64,000 bases of DNA from Epinephelus fuscoguttatus (taxonomy: Eukaryota > Chordata > Actinopteri > Perciformes > Serranidae), in assembly GCF_011397635.1 (NCBI RefSeq), contig NC_064774.1:2272449-2336448 (forward strand), read 5' to 3'. Positions 11,291 through 21,335 of this stretch are shown here, one piece after another. Below the pieces are notes generated by a model. That model searched no databases. It was not told the DNA's origin and saw only the letters and a list, made by a program, of their open reading frames with translations. Position 1 is the stretch's first letter. The number at the start of each line of letters is the position of its first letter. The position numbers and the translations under genes are program-made.

Positions 11291-11572
11291 TTTTAAATCT
11301 TTTTATTTATTTATTCTATTAATCTTATTTATGCACAAAGCATCAACAGAGAGGCCGAGGGAGGGACGGAGACAGAGACACTTTGTCCTTGTTATATGCG
11401 TCTTGTATATGAAACGTCTGTGTCACGTGTGTGCGACTGCGGTAATTTCATTAACGTCACAAACTGATGTAGTGTAGCATGTGTAACATACAGACCAATG
11501 TCTCACTGTAGACTAATGAACAGACAGACGAAACAGAGGAGCAGCTCTGTGTCTCTCTGACTGCTGATGAAG

Positions 11573-11576
<4 letters not shown>

Positions 11577-11612
<36 letters not shown>
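11577..11612. repeat. (CA)n microsatellite
   Basis: This is an uninterrupted CA dinucleotide tract of about 17 units. It lies between ZNF units 1 and 2. Confidence 0.95.
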
Positions 11613-11613
<1 letters not shown>

Positions 11614-11639
11614 CAGCTGAAACATTTGTCTCCTGCACT

Positions 11640-12021
11640 AAAGCTCATGTGACAAATTAAGTTTTACTTCAGCGAGAATCTTGTTGCACTAACTTAACAG
11701 TTTCTCTCCCGTAGGGATCCTCATGTGTTCCTTCAGACCCCAGACGAACAATCTTTTACAACTCTCAGAACAACTGAACTATTTTTGGTTCGTAATAAGT
11801 GTCAAACAACGTACTAGGACTTACTTATTTTACAGAAAGTTTTACATTGACTAAAATTCTCTGGTCTCCTTCCAATTGTCATCAGTGTACGGTTTTAGGT
11901 TGAATCAAATCTCCCGTCTAGTGCCCCTTAGTGTGATTCTAATGAGACTGAGAAGACTCATTAAGACTGATTGTTCTGTCCGAGTGAATCTTTGGTCACA
12001 AACACTGCAGCTGTAAGTTTT
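11640..12021 (-). pseudogene. 3-prime remnant beyond the premature stop of ZNF gene 2
   Basis: Reading minus from the stop at 12022-12024, the frame continues [14 protein letters not shown], which matches the last finger region of gene 1 ([12 protein letters not shown]). This shows that the stop is a secondary nonsense change. The more distal sequence aligns with 4478-4611 beyond gene 1. Confidence 0.6.
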
Positions 12022-13673
12022 CTATCCTGTGTGGGTTCTCATGTGTGCTTTCAAGGTCCCACTCTGTGTAAAAGATTTCATACAAACACTGCAGCGAAAA
12101 GGTTTCTCTCCAGTGTGAGTTCTCATGTGTGCTTTCAAGGTCCCACTCTGTGTAAAAGATTTCATACAAACACTGCAGCGAAAACGTTTCTCTCCAGTGT
12201 GAGTTTTCATGTGTGCTTTCAAGTTCCCTTTCTGTATAAAAGATTTCTGACAAACTGAACAGCTGAAGCTTTCTCCAGAATGCAATTTCATGTGAATGCG
12301 TAAACGTCCACTGCACATAAATGATTTCCTACAAACTGAACAGCTGAAAGGTTTCTCTCCTGTATGAGTTCTCATGTGTACCTTCAATTTTCCTTTGTGG
12401 TCAAATCCTTTCCCACACTCAGAGCAGCTCACTGGTTTTATTCCTGTATGCAATGTCATGTGCATCTTCATTGCTCCCCTGTAACCAAATCTTTTCCCAC
12501 AATCAATGCAACTGTATGGTTTTTCTCCTGTGTGGGAGTTCATGTGTTCCTTCAGAGCTGACTTGCATCTAAATGCTTTTTCACACTCGGAGCAGCTAAA
12601 TGGTTTCTCTCCTGTATGAGTTCTCATGTGTTGCTTCAGAGTATTTGAGAGAGAAAATCTTTTCCCACACTCAGAGCAGCTAAATGGTTTCTCTCCTGTA
12701 TGAGTTCTCATGTGTTCCTTCAGATATCCAGTTCGACCAAATTTTTTCCCACACTCAGAGCAGCTAAATGGTTTTTTACCACCAATCAAGTCACTGACAG
12801 GGACTTGATCAGTTTTAAGAGAGTTTAAACCTGAATGAGGTTCTCTTGTCTCTTTGCATTCATCGCTGTCATCAGTCTCAGGTTCAGAAGACTCTCCTGT
12901 CTTGTCATCAGACTTAAGTTGTAGATGTGTATCTGGTTCTGGTACTCCCCAGTCCTCTACTTCAACTTCTATTTCCATATGTTCAGTGTGTCTTTGATGA
13001 AGCTGTGAGGACTGAGGTTTCTCTTCATCATCTTCACTCTTCACAGGGACAGGAGTGAAAAGGAAGTTGATGATATCATCCTCCTCCAGCCCTTGAAGCT
13101 GCTCTCCCTCCTGACTGATCCAGAGTTCCTCCTGTTCCTCTTTAATGTGTGGAGGCTCTGGGTCCTCCTGGTCCTCTTTAATGTGTGGAGGCTCTGGGTC
13201 CTCCTGGTCCTCTTTAATGTGTGGAGGCTCTGGGTCCTCCTGTTCCTCTTTAATGTGTGGAGGCTCTGGGTCCTCCTGGTCCTCTTTAATGTGTGGAGGC
13301 TCTGGGTCCTCCTGGTCCTCTTTAATGTGTGAAGGCTCTGGGTCCTCCTGGTCCTCTTCAATGTGTGGAGGCTCTGGGTCCTCCTGGTCCTCTTTAATGT
13401 GTGGAGGCTCTGGGTCCTCCTGTTCCTCTTTAATGTGTGGAGGCTCTGGGTCCTCCTGTTCCTCTTTAATGTGTGGAGGCTCTGGGTCCTCCTGGTCCTC
13501 TTTAATGTGTGAAGGCTCTGGGTCCTCCTGGTCCTCTTCAATGTGTGGAGGCTCTGGGTCCTCCTGGTCCTCTTTAATGTGTGGAGGCTCTGGGTCCTCC
13601 TGGTCCACACTGGAGCTCCACTCCTGCTGCTCAGGGGGAACCTCTTCTTTAACCACCAACAGCTGCTGGACGT
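12022..13673 (-). CDS. ZNF gene 2, exon 2: 13 acidic repeats plus nine C2H2 fingers
   Basis: The acceptor at 13674-13675 joins in phase 1 to exon 1 (15088-15280), giving a 614-residue protein. The N-terminal part of this exon holds thirteen copies of the 12-residue DPEP(P/S)HI(K/E)E(D/E)QE repeat, then EELWISQEGEQLQG and an acidic Ser-rich linker. Nine C2H2 fingers follow (about residues 365-614). Most have HTGEKP linkers; the finger-6 to finger-7 linker is shortened to HSGESFSC. The frame ends at HTG followed by TAG. In gene 1 this TAG position is a glutamate codon, so the degenerate last finger is lost. The protein is a predicted nuclear DNA-binding protein with unknown targets. Confidence 0.85.
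13141..13608 (-). repeat. 36-bp in-frame coding minisatellite in ZNF gene 2
   Basis: There are thirteen 36-bp units, each encoding [12 protein letters not shown] or a variant. Variant order (KED, EED, S-KED, KEE, KEE, then KED, EED, S-KED, KED, KEE) shows a five-unit block repeated once. Genes 1, 3 and 4 carry 2, 6 and 4 units. Confidence 0.9.
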
Positions 13674-13980
13674 CTGCAGGAAACAGGAAATACACACATG
13701 TTACAGAGAAATGTTGTCCTTCATTCACATCACAGCTCAAAAACTCCTTACTGAACTTCTACAGATCTCTGAGCATCAAACAGCTTCACAGTGTTCACTC
13801 AGCTGTGTCAGAGTGAGTGAGGTTGAGCTAAGCTTTCATTTTCGCAGCAATCATTAACATCCATTCAGACTCTTGTCATGTTTGGAGGCTCCAGTGCAGC
13901 TCTTCATTTGTTCAGGCTCATGTGAATTATGTGAGAATGATTGTCCATGGGATGCCAGAGTTTGCTGTGAGTCAAGTCTG

Positions 13981-14534
13981 ATTATTAGGTACACCCTGCT
14001 GGTACCAGGTTGGACCCCCTTTTTAATTCTTGGTGTCACAGATTCAACAAGGTGCTGGAAACATTCCTCAGAGATGACGGTCCATATTGACATGATGACA
14101 TCACACAGCTGCTGCAGATTTGTCGACTGCACATCCATGATGAGAATCTCCCGTTCCAGCACATCCCAAAGGTGCTCTATTGGACTGAGATCTGGTGACT
14201 GTGGAGGCCATTGGAGTACAGTGAACTCACTGTCATGTTTGAGATGATGTGAGCTTTGTGACATGGTGCGTTATCCTGCTGGAAGCAGCCATCAGAAGAT
14301 GGGTACACTGTGGTCATAAAGGGATGGACACGCTCAGCAACAATACTCAGGTAGGCTGTGGTGTTTAAACCATGCTCAGTTGATACTAAGAAAATCTCCC
14401 CCACACCATTACACCACCAGCAGCAGCCTGAAGCGTTGATACAAGGCAGGATGGATCCATGCTTCCATCTGAATGTGGTTTTTCCAATCTTCTATGTCCA
14501 GTTTTGGCGTAGCCTCGCGTCACCAGGCTCTTCA
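13981..14534 (-). mobile_element. Tc1-like transposase fragment in intron 1 of ZNF gene 2
   Basis: Starts with the terminal motif ATTAGGTACACC. Minus-strand remnants include FQQDNAPCHKA and WPPQSPDLSPIEHLW, the D and E motifs of Tc1/mariner transposases, in separate frames. The copy is cut at CCAGGCTCTTCAC and fused directly to the minisatellite flank (TTTTTTTCGTAGC). Comparison with unit 4 shows that the rest was deleted. Confidence 0.8.
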
Positions 14535-14565
14535 CTTTTTTTCGTAGCAAACAAATCCCAACACT

Positions 14566-14999
14566 GACACCAGAGAAGCTAACGACACCAGAGAAGCTAA
14601 CGACACCAGAGAAGCTAACGACACCAGAGAAGCTAACGACACCACAGAAGCTAACGACACCAGAGAAGCTAACGGCACCAGAGAAGCTAACGACACCAGA
14701 GAAGCTAACGGCACCAGAGAAGCTAACGACACCAGAGAAGCTAACGACACCAGAGAAGCTAACGGCACCAGAGAAGCTAACGGCACCACAGAAGCTAACG
14801 ACACCACAGAAGCTAACGGCACCAGAGAAGCTAACGGCACCAGAGAAGCTAACGGCACCAGAGAAGCTAACGACACTACAGAAGCTAACGGCACCACAGA
14901 AGCTAACGGCACCAGAGAAGCTAACGACACCAGAGAAGCTAATGACACCACAGAAGCTAACGACACCACAGAAGCTAACGACACCACAGAAGCTAACGT
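14566..14999. repeat. 18-bp minisatellite, array 3 (about 24 units)
   Basis: It has the same 18-bp unit as arrays 1, 2 and 4, and sits in intron 1 of ZNF gene 2 just inside the exon 1 donor. Confidence 0.95.
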
Positions 15000-15087
15000 G
15001 GCTTTAAACGTCGACAGACTGAATATTTATTGAACAAAGCTGCAGTTATATTATTAATAATGAACTTGTAATGTTTAATGAACAAAC

Positions 15088-15280
15088 CTGCTCTGTGTAA
15101 CCGAAGCTGAGGGTTGAAAACAGCGTCCAGTAGTTTCCGTTGTCGCTCGTTCTCCTCTTTTGATCGACAAAGTTCCTCCTCGTACTCTGCTATCGTTCTT
15201 TCAAACAGCCCAAATATCTCTTCAGCAGCCGCAGTTAGTCGCTGCTTCACCAACGATCTCAGCATTTGGACTTTAGACAT
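15088..15280 (-). CDS. ZNF gene 2, exon 1
   Basis: The ATG is at 15280-15278 and the donor follows 15088. The 64-residue product appears identical to that of gene 1 exon 1, a coiled-coil N-terminus ending LHRA. It splices in phase 1 to 13673. Identical peptides despite different finger sets suggest selection or gene conversion on this exon. Confidence 0.85.
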
Positions 15281-15335
15281 GTTCACACTTTAAAAACACA
15301 ACAAAGACACTCTGCTAACAGTTGGTTCTCTTGGA

Positions 15336-15345
15336 CGCCATCTTG
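15336..15345 (-). promoter_or_regulatory. YY1-like CAAGATGGCG motif, ZNF gene 2
   Basis: It lies on the minus strand about 55 bp upstream of the ATG and matches the YY1 core. It is conserved in units 3 and 4 at similar spacing, so it is probably part of a shared promoter or 5-prime UTR. Confidence 0.5.
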
Positions 15346-15715
15346 TCCAAACAGGATAAAGTTAGCCACAGTAAAGAATACAGCTTCCGGGGCAAATCGG
15401 TTGCTTAGCTTCAAAATAAAAGTCCGGAAGTGTTACTGAAATTGCAAAAAAGGCACAAAAAGTAGTGTCATAAATATCTCTGGTGCCCAAAATAAAATGA
15501 AAAAATCTACAGTCATGAACAGCAGAGGATGACATGTTATAACTTCGATAAACTTCTAACTTTGTATCTGGTACCATCAGTCACTAAAAGCTGCCTCTTG
15601 TCCAATGACACACAGATGTCAGCGTTTAGCTTTTCGATCAATAGAAATGTCTAAAAAAAAAAAAAAAAAAAACTGGTTGAGATCAGCGCTGTACAACAGA
15701 GCCTCGTGACTTGAC

Positions 15716-16112
15716 CGACTGGTGATACACAATGTATATCTCCATTTTTTTTTTTTCTATTAATGGGCGACATGTTTCCAGCTGCAAGTCAAAGCCACAT
15801 TTGAGATGCCACAAGCAGTTTTAAAAAAACACACTGTGATCAAAATAAAAGGCAGAGACAGGGATTTTTTTTAATCTGCTTTGAAATTTACAGCTGCACA
15901 ACATGTAAATGAAAAACTATGTAAAATAAACAGCAGGGCTGTACATGAATGTTTTTGCACACAGCGCTGGAGCTACAGCGGTTTAAGGGGTGGCAGCACA
16001 GGACACTAAACTATAACATGAGTACAAAAGTATCAAGTAGATCTCAATCCACTGTAGTTTGGAACAATTAAAAGTCTTTGTGGGAGGAGTTGAAAAGTCA
16101 TTTTCTATCTGA
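15716..16112 (+). mobile_element. hAT-like non-autonomous repeat (copy b, truncated)
   Basis: It matches 10857-11255 nearly base for base (CTGGTGATACACAATGTATA onward) but lacks the start. It ends abruptly at TTTTCTATCTG, where ZNF gene 3 begins. Confidence 0.6.
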
Positions 16113-16122
16113 AAATTCTATT

Positions 16123-17594
16123 CTATCCTGTGTGGGTTTTCATATGTGTCTTTAAAATTCCACCCTGTGTAAAAGATTTCATACAAACACTACAGCGAAA
16201 AGGTTTCTCTCCAGTGTGAGTTCTCATGTGTGCTTTCAAGGTCCCTTTCTGTAGAAAAGATTTCATACAAACAGTGCACCTGTGAGGTTTCTCTCCAGTG
16301 TGAGTTCTCATGTGTGCTTTCAAGGTCCCACTCTGTGTAAAGGATTTCATACAAACACTGCAGCGAAAACGTTTCTCTCCAGTATGAGTTCTTATGTGTT
16401 CCTCCAAGGTCCCTTTCTGTAGAAAAGATTTCATACAAACAGTGCACCTGTAAGGTTTCTCTCCAGTGTGAGTTTTCATGTGTGCTTTCAAGTTCCCTTT
16501 CAGTATAAAAGATTTCTGACAAACTGAACAGCTGAAGCTTTCTCCAGAATGCAATTTCATGTGAATGCGTAAGCGTCCACTGCACATAAATGATTTTCTA
16601 CAAACTGAACAGCTGAAAGGCTTCTCTCCTGTATGGCTTCTCATGTGTATCTTCAATTTTCCTTTGTTGTCAAATCCTTTCCCACACTCAGAGCAGCTCA
16701 CTGGTTTTATTCCTGTATGCAATGTCATGTGCATCTTCATTGTTCCCCTATTACCAAATCTTTTCCCACAGTCAGTGCAACTGTATGGTTTTTCTCCTGT
16801 GTGGGTCTTCATGTGTTCCTTCAGAGCTGACTTGCATCTAAATGCTTTTTCACACTCGGAGCAGCTAAATGGTTTCTCTCCTGTATGAGTCTTCATGTGT
16901 TCCTTCAGATGTCCAGTTCGACCAAATCTTTTCCCACACTCAGAGCAGCTAAATGGTTTTTTACCACCAGTCAAATCACTGACAGTTTTAAGAGAGTTTA
17001 AACCTGACTGAGGTTCTCTGGTCTCTGTCCAATCATCACTGTCATCAGTCTCAGGCTCAGAAGACTTTCCAGTCTTGTCATCAGACTTAAGTTGTAGATG
17101 TGTATCTGGTTCTGGTCCTCCCCAGTCCTCTACTTCAACTTCTATTTCCATATGTTCAGTGTGTCTTTGATGAAGCTGTGAGGACTGAGGTTTCTCTTCA
17201 TCATCTTCACTCTTCACAGGGACAGGAGTGAGAAGGAAGTTGATGATATCATCCTCCTCCAGCCCTTGAAGCTGCTCTCCCTCCTGACTGATCCAGAGTT
17301 CCTCCTGGTCCTCTTTAATGTGTGGAGGCTCTGGGTCCTCCTGGTCCTCTTTAATGTGTGGAGGCTCTGGGTCCTCCTGTTCCTCTTTAATGTGTGGAGG
17401 CTCTGGGTCCTCCTGGTCCTCTTTAATGTGCGGAGGCTCTGGGTCCTCCTGGTCCTCTTCAATGTGTGGAGGCTCTGGGTCCTCCTGGTCCTCTTTAATG
17501 TGTGGAGGCTCTGGGTCCTCCTGGTCCACACTGGAGCTCCACTCCTGCTGCTCAGGGGGAACCTCTTCTTTAACCACCAACAGCTGCTGGACGT
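16123..17594 (-). CDS. ZNF gene 3, exon 2: six acidic repeats plus ten C2H2 fingers
   Basis: The acceptor at 17595-17596 joins in phase 1 to exon 1 (20996-21188), giving a 554-residue protein. It has six 12-residue acidic repeats, EELWISQEGEQLQG, an acidic linker, then ten C2H2 fingers (about residues 277-554). The last fingers (MKSFLQKGTL and MKSFTQSGTL types) look internally duplicated relative to gene 2. The frame ends at HTG followed by TAG, as in gene 2. Directly after the stop the homology breaks into a hAT-like repeat, so nothing of the last finger remains. Confidence 0.82.
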
Positions 17595-17901
17595 CTGCAG
17601 GAAACAGGAAACACACAGATGTTACAGAGAAATGTTGTCGTTCATTCACATCACAGCTCAAAAACTCCTTACTGAACTTCTACAGATCTCTGAGCATCAA
17701 ACAGCTTCACAGTGTTCACTCAGCTGTGTCAGAGTGAGTGAGGTTGAGCTAAGCTTTCATTTTCGCAGCAATCATTAACATCCATTGAGACTCTTGTCAT
17801 GTTTGGAGGCTCCAGTGCAGCTCTTCATTTGTTCAGGCTTATGTGAATTATGTGAGAATGACTGTCCATGGGATGCCAGAGTTTGCTGTGTGTCAAGTCT
17901 G

Positions 17902-18153
17902 ATTATTAGGTACACCCTGCTGGTACCAGGTTGGACCCTCTTTTTAATTCTTGGTGTCACAGATTCAACAAGGTGCTGGAAACATTCCTCAGAGATTTTG
18001 GTCCATATTGACATGATGACATCACACAGTTGCTACAGATGTGTCGACTGCACATCCATGATGAGAATCTCCCGTTCCAGCACATCCCAAAGGTGCTCTA
18101 TTGGACTGAGATCTGGTGACTGTGGAGGCCACTGGAGTACAGTGAACTCACTG
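17902..18153 (-). mobile_element. Tc1-like fragment in intron 1 of ZNF gene 3
   Basis: It has the same insertion point and orientation as in units 2 and 4. It retains WPPQSPDLSPIEHLW and is cut after the CAGTGAACTCACTG segment, where L2 sequence begins. Confidence 0.75.
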
Positions 18154-18654
18154 GCTGATGTGTTGATGTATTGTGGTAAGAGTGTTGTGTCATTTCCGGT
18201 GTTTTCTGTGAGAACGTCTCTGAGAGACGGCATTCATCCCACTTTGGATGGAGCTGCTCTCATTTCTAGAAACCTGACAAAGTTTATTCGTAATTCAAAT
18301 CCCTGACAACCCAGAGTTGAGATCAGGACTCAGAGTCGCAGTGCTATATGCTTCTCTGAGCTTCCAGTGCAGTTACCCACCCATAATTTTATACAAACGG
18401 TGTCTGTCCCCCGACCACCTAAATTATCTAAATCTAAAATTAAACAAAGAGGAGTTGTGCAGAACAACCTCATAAATATTAAAACCTCCTCTGTGACAGA
18501 AAGACAAAACAGGAGAATTAAATGCGGACTGTTAAATATCAGGTCTCTATCGTCTAAAGCAGTGTTAGTAAACAAATTAATATCAGATAATCATATTGAT
18601 TCACTCAGTCTCACTGAAACCTGGCTGTGTCAAGATGAATATGTTAGTCTAAAC

Positions 18655-19282
18655 CAGGGGTAGGCAACCTGCGATTCCAGGGCCACATGTGGCTCTTTAG
18701 CCCATCTCCAGTGGCTCCCTGTGGCTTTGACAGAAAATTATATGGAAGTGAACAACTTATTTTGTTATTTTAATTTTCATTTATTGTTGTAGGCTTAAAG
18801 TGAGTCTTACATTCTTCAACTGTAAAAATGCATAGCCTGTTTTACTCAACTAAATTCAACTAAAATCTGCATCATCTGTAGCCTGGCGCCTTTTCCTCTA
18901 AAAACATCACTAGCGATGGTTACACTATTCTTGAGTCTACCGAGCTAGGCTAGCTGTGGATTCCAAATCCAAAATGGGAAAAGACTCAGGGGAAAAGTAG
19001 AGAATTGAATAGTGCGTGCACAAATTTGTTTGCTTTAATCGACAATGCTAAAAAGTTAAAGTTCAAAAAAAAAAAAAAAAATTAGCCCACTGCAAAGTAG
19101 CTACCTTGTGCTAAAACGTATTGATAAAGGCTCATTTAGATTGTAGATGTAGAGTTAGTAATATTGATGGGCTAAATTCAACTTAAAAGACTGTGTTACC
19201 TTTATTACAGTACGTTGTTTATTATGTTTCGCGGCTCCAGATAGATTTTTTTTTAATGTTTTGGCCAAAAATGGCTCTTTTG
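18655..19282 (+). mobile_element. hAT-like element nested in the L2
   Basis: It begins CAGGGGTAGGCAACCTGCG directly after the L2 open frame. Near its far end is AAAAATGGCTCTTTTG, complementary in style to GTGGCTCTTTAG at the start. This resembles common vertebrate hAT non-autonomous elements. The far end is abutted by the next element. Confidence 0.55.
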
Positions 19283-19905
19283 TAGGGCTGGATGATTAAT
19301 CGAATTTTAATCATGATTTCGATTTTGACTTCTCACAATCAAAAAAACATTATAATTGAAGAAAAATGATTAATGCGCCACACGATACGGCGTGTATGTA
19401 TGTTCCTGTGCTGGAAAAGCACCATGAATGCACCCGTGTTACGTGAAGCAGCAGCAAGCGTGTGACGTGTGTGGATCAATAATATGTGGAGCGAGCGACT
19501 GACAACATGGCAGAAAGGCAGCCTTTGGTTGAGAAGAAAGGTAGGACAACGTCAGTCATCTGGAAACATTTTGGCTTCAAGTTGACGGACGTTGAGCAAA
19601 AGGAAATTCTTTGCAAAGTTTGTCACGCTGTCATTTCTTTTCCCTGATGACCACACAGGTAGAAACATTGCTGATGGTTTGAAGCAAGCTATGGCTGCAT
19701 GGGATTTGGAGGAGGAGAACCTTGTGTGCCTAACTACAGACAATGCTTCTAACGTCAAGTGGGCAGCTGAACTCAATGGCTGGATAAGGCTGCAGTGCTT
19801 CGGGCACAGACTCCACTTGACCATAGGTGAGACTTTTTTTTTTCTTTTCTTTTCTTTCCTCCTAATTTGTGTGACATGTGTGATGTTATTTATAAAATAA
19901 TAAAT
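19283..19905 (+). pseudogene. hAT (ZBED-like) transposase remnant
   Basis: It starts TAGGGCTGGATGATTAATCG. The ATG at 19507 opens a BED-finger-like stretch (WKHFGFKLTDVEQKE, CKVCHAVI). After a frame change come NIADGLKQAM, LTTDNASNVK and RLQCFGHRLHL, which are motifs of ZBED-type hAT transposases. Most of the catalytic domain is deleted. A GT donor-like site follows HLTIG. Confidence 0.7.
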
Positions 19906-20995
19906 TACAAAGTATCAAACAGTACTACTGTAGCAAAAGTAAGAAAAAAAATATATTACTTTGCTAAAAGTCACCTATATTTTTCAAATATACTTAAATG
20001 TTGTGGAGTGGAAGTTAAGTAGCAGAAAATGGAAATACTAAAGTACAAGGGCCTAAAATTTCTACTGAAGTACAGTACATACATAGAAACCTCGGAGTAA
20101 CATTTGATCAAGATTTGTCTTTTAATTCTCATTTAAAACAAACCTCACAGACTGTGTTTTCTCGTCTGCGTAATATTGTGAAAATTAGGCCTATCCTGAC
20201 CCGAAAAGATGCAGAAAAATTGGTCCACGCTTTTGTTACCTCAAGGCTGGATTACTGTAACTCTCTATTATCAGGTAGCTCTAGTAAGTCCTTAAAAACT
20301 CTCCAGCTAATTCAGAATGCAGCAGCACGTGTACTAACAGGAACTAAGAAACGAGATCATATTTCTCCTGTTTTAGCTTCTCTGCACTGGCTCCCTGTAA
20401 AATCCAGAATTGAATTTAAAATCCTACTGTTAACTTATAAAGCTCTAAATGGTCAAGCTCCGTCATATCTTAGAGAGCTCATAGTGCCATATTATCCCAC
20501 CAGAACACTGCGCTCTGAGAACGCAGGGTTACTTATGGTCCCTAAAGTCTCCAAAAGTAGATCAGGAGCCAGAGTCTTCAGCTATCAGGCTCCTCTCCTG
20601 TGGAATCATCTTCCTGTTACGGTCCGGGAGGCAGACACCGTCTCCACATTTAAGACTAGACTTAAGACTTTCCTCTTTGATAAAGCTTATAGTTAGGGCT
20701 GGCTCAGGCTTGTCCTGTACCAGCCCCTAGTTAGGCTGACTTAGGCCTAGTCTGCCGGAGGACCCCCCTATAATACACCGGGCACCTTCTCTTCTTCTCT
20801 TTCTCATGTCCTGTTACTGCATCTTGCTAACTGCATGTCACTAACTCGGCTTCTTCTCCGGAGCCTTTGTGCTCCACTGTCTCTCAGGCACCAGAGAAGC
20901 TAAAGCGGCGTATAAACGTCGACAGAGTGAATATTTATTGAACAAAGCTGCAGTTATATTATTAATAATGAACTTGTAATGTTTAATGAACAAAC

Positions 20996-21188
20996 CTGCT
21001 CTGTGTAACCGAAGCTGAGGGTTGAAAACAGCGTCCAGTAGTTTCCGTTGTCGCTCGTTCTCCTCTTTTGATCGACAAAGTTCCTCCTCGTACTCTGCTA
21101 TCGTTCTTTCAAACAGCCCAAATATCTCTCCATCAGCCGCAGTTAGTCGCTGCTTCACCAACGATCTCAGCATTTGGACTTTAGACAT
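20996..21188 (-). CDS. ZNF gene 3, exon 1
   Basis: The ATG is at 21188-21186 and the donor follows 20996. It encodes the same 64-residue coiled-coil N-terminus, with AADGEIF in place of AAAEEIF. It splices in phase 1 to 17594 across an intron of about 3.4 kb containing the L2. Only about one minisatellite monomer (20888-20902) remains here. Confidence 0.82.
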
Positions 21189-21243
21189 GTTCACACTTTA
21201 AAAACACAACAAAGACACTCTGCTAACACCTGGTTCTGCTGGA

Positions 21244-21253
21244 CGCCATCTTG
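21244..21253 (-). promoter_or_regulatory. YY1-like CAAGATGGCG motif, ZNF gene 3
   Basis: It lies on the minus strand about 55 bp upstream of the ATG and is identical in units 2 and 4. Confidence 0.5.
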
Positions 21254-21335
21254 TTCAAACAGTGTAAAGTTAACGGCAGTAAAGAATACAGCTTCCGGGT
21301 CGGAGGAGTTGCTGAGCTTCAAAATAAAAGTCCAG

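Larger units (their letters stand above)
18154..20888 (+). mobile_element. L2-type LINE, internally deleted and interrupted
   Basis: The first part (to 18654) encodes an endonuclease start, CGLLNIRSLSSKAVLVNKL and LSLTETWL. The second part (about 20079-20696) encodes the end of the reverse transcriptase region (RNLGVTFDQDLSFN, SRLDYCNSLL, SLHWLPVKSRI, LWNHLPVTVREA), ending FLFDKAYS. A typical L2 3-prime UTR follows (CTTCTTCTCCGGAGC). The central reverse transcriptase is missing and two hAT-type elements lie at the break. The 3-prime side joins minisatellite sequence at about 20888. Confidence 0.8.

Noticed and set aside
13041..13816. Overlapping frames reading [10 protein letters not shown] or [11 protein letters not shown] across ZNF gene 2's repeat
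   Set aside because: These are shadow frames of the 36-bp coding repeat; only the DPEPPHIKE frame joins the zinc fingers.
13854..14264. Tc1-like transposase frames as a functional gene
   Set aside because: The three copies at 13981, 17902 and 26592 have broken frames, missing N-terminal or first-aspartate regions and deletions.
20115..20696. 193-codon frame as a host gene
   Set aside because: It is the C-terminal part of an L2 reverse transcriptase protein followed by a typical L2 3-prime UTR.
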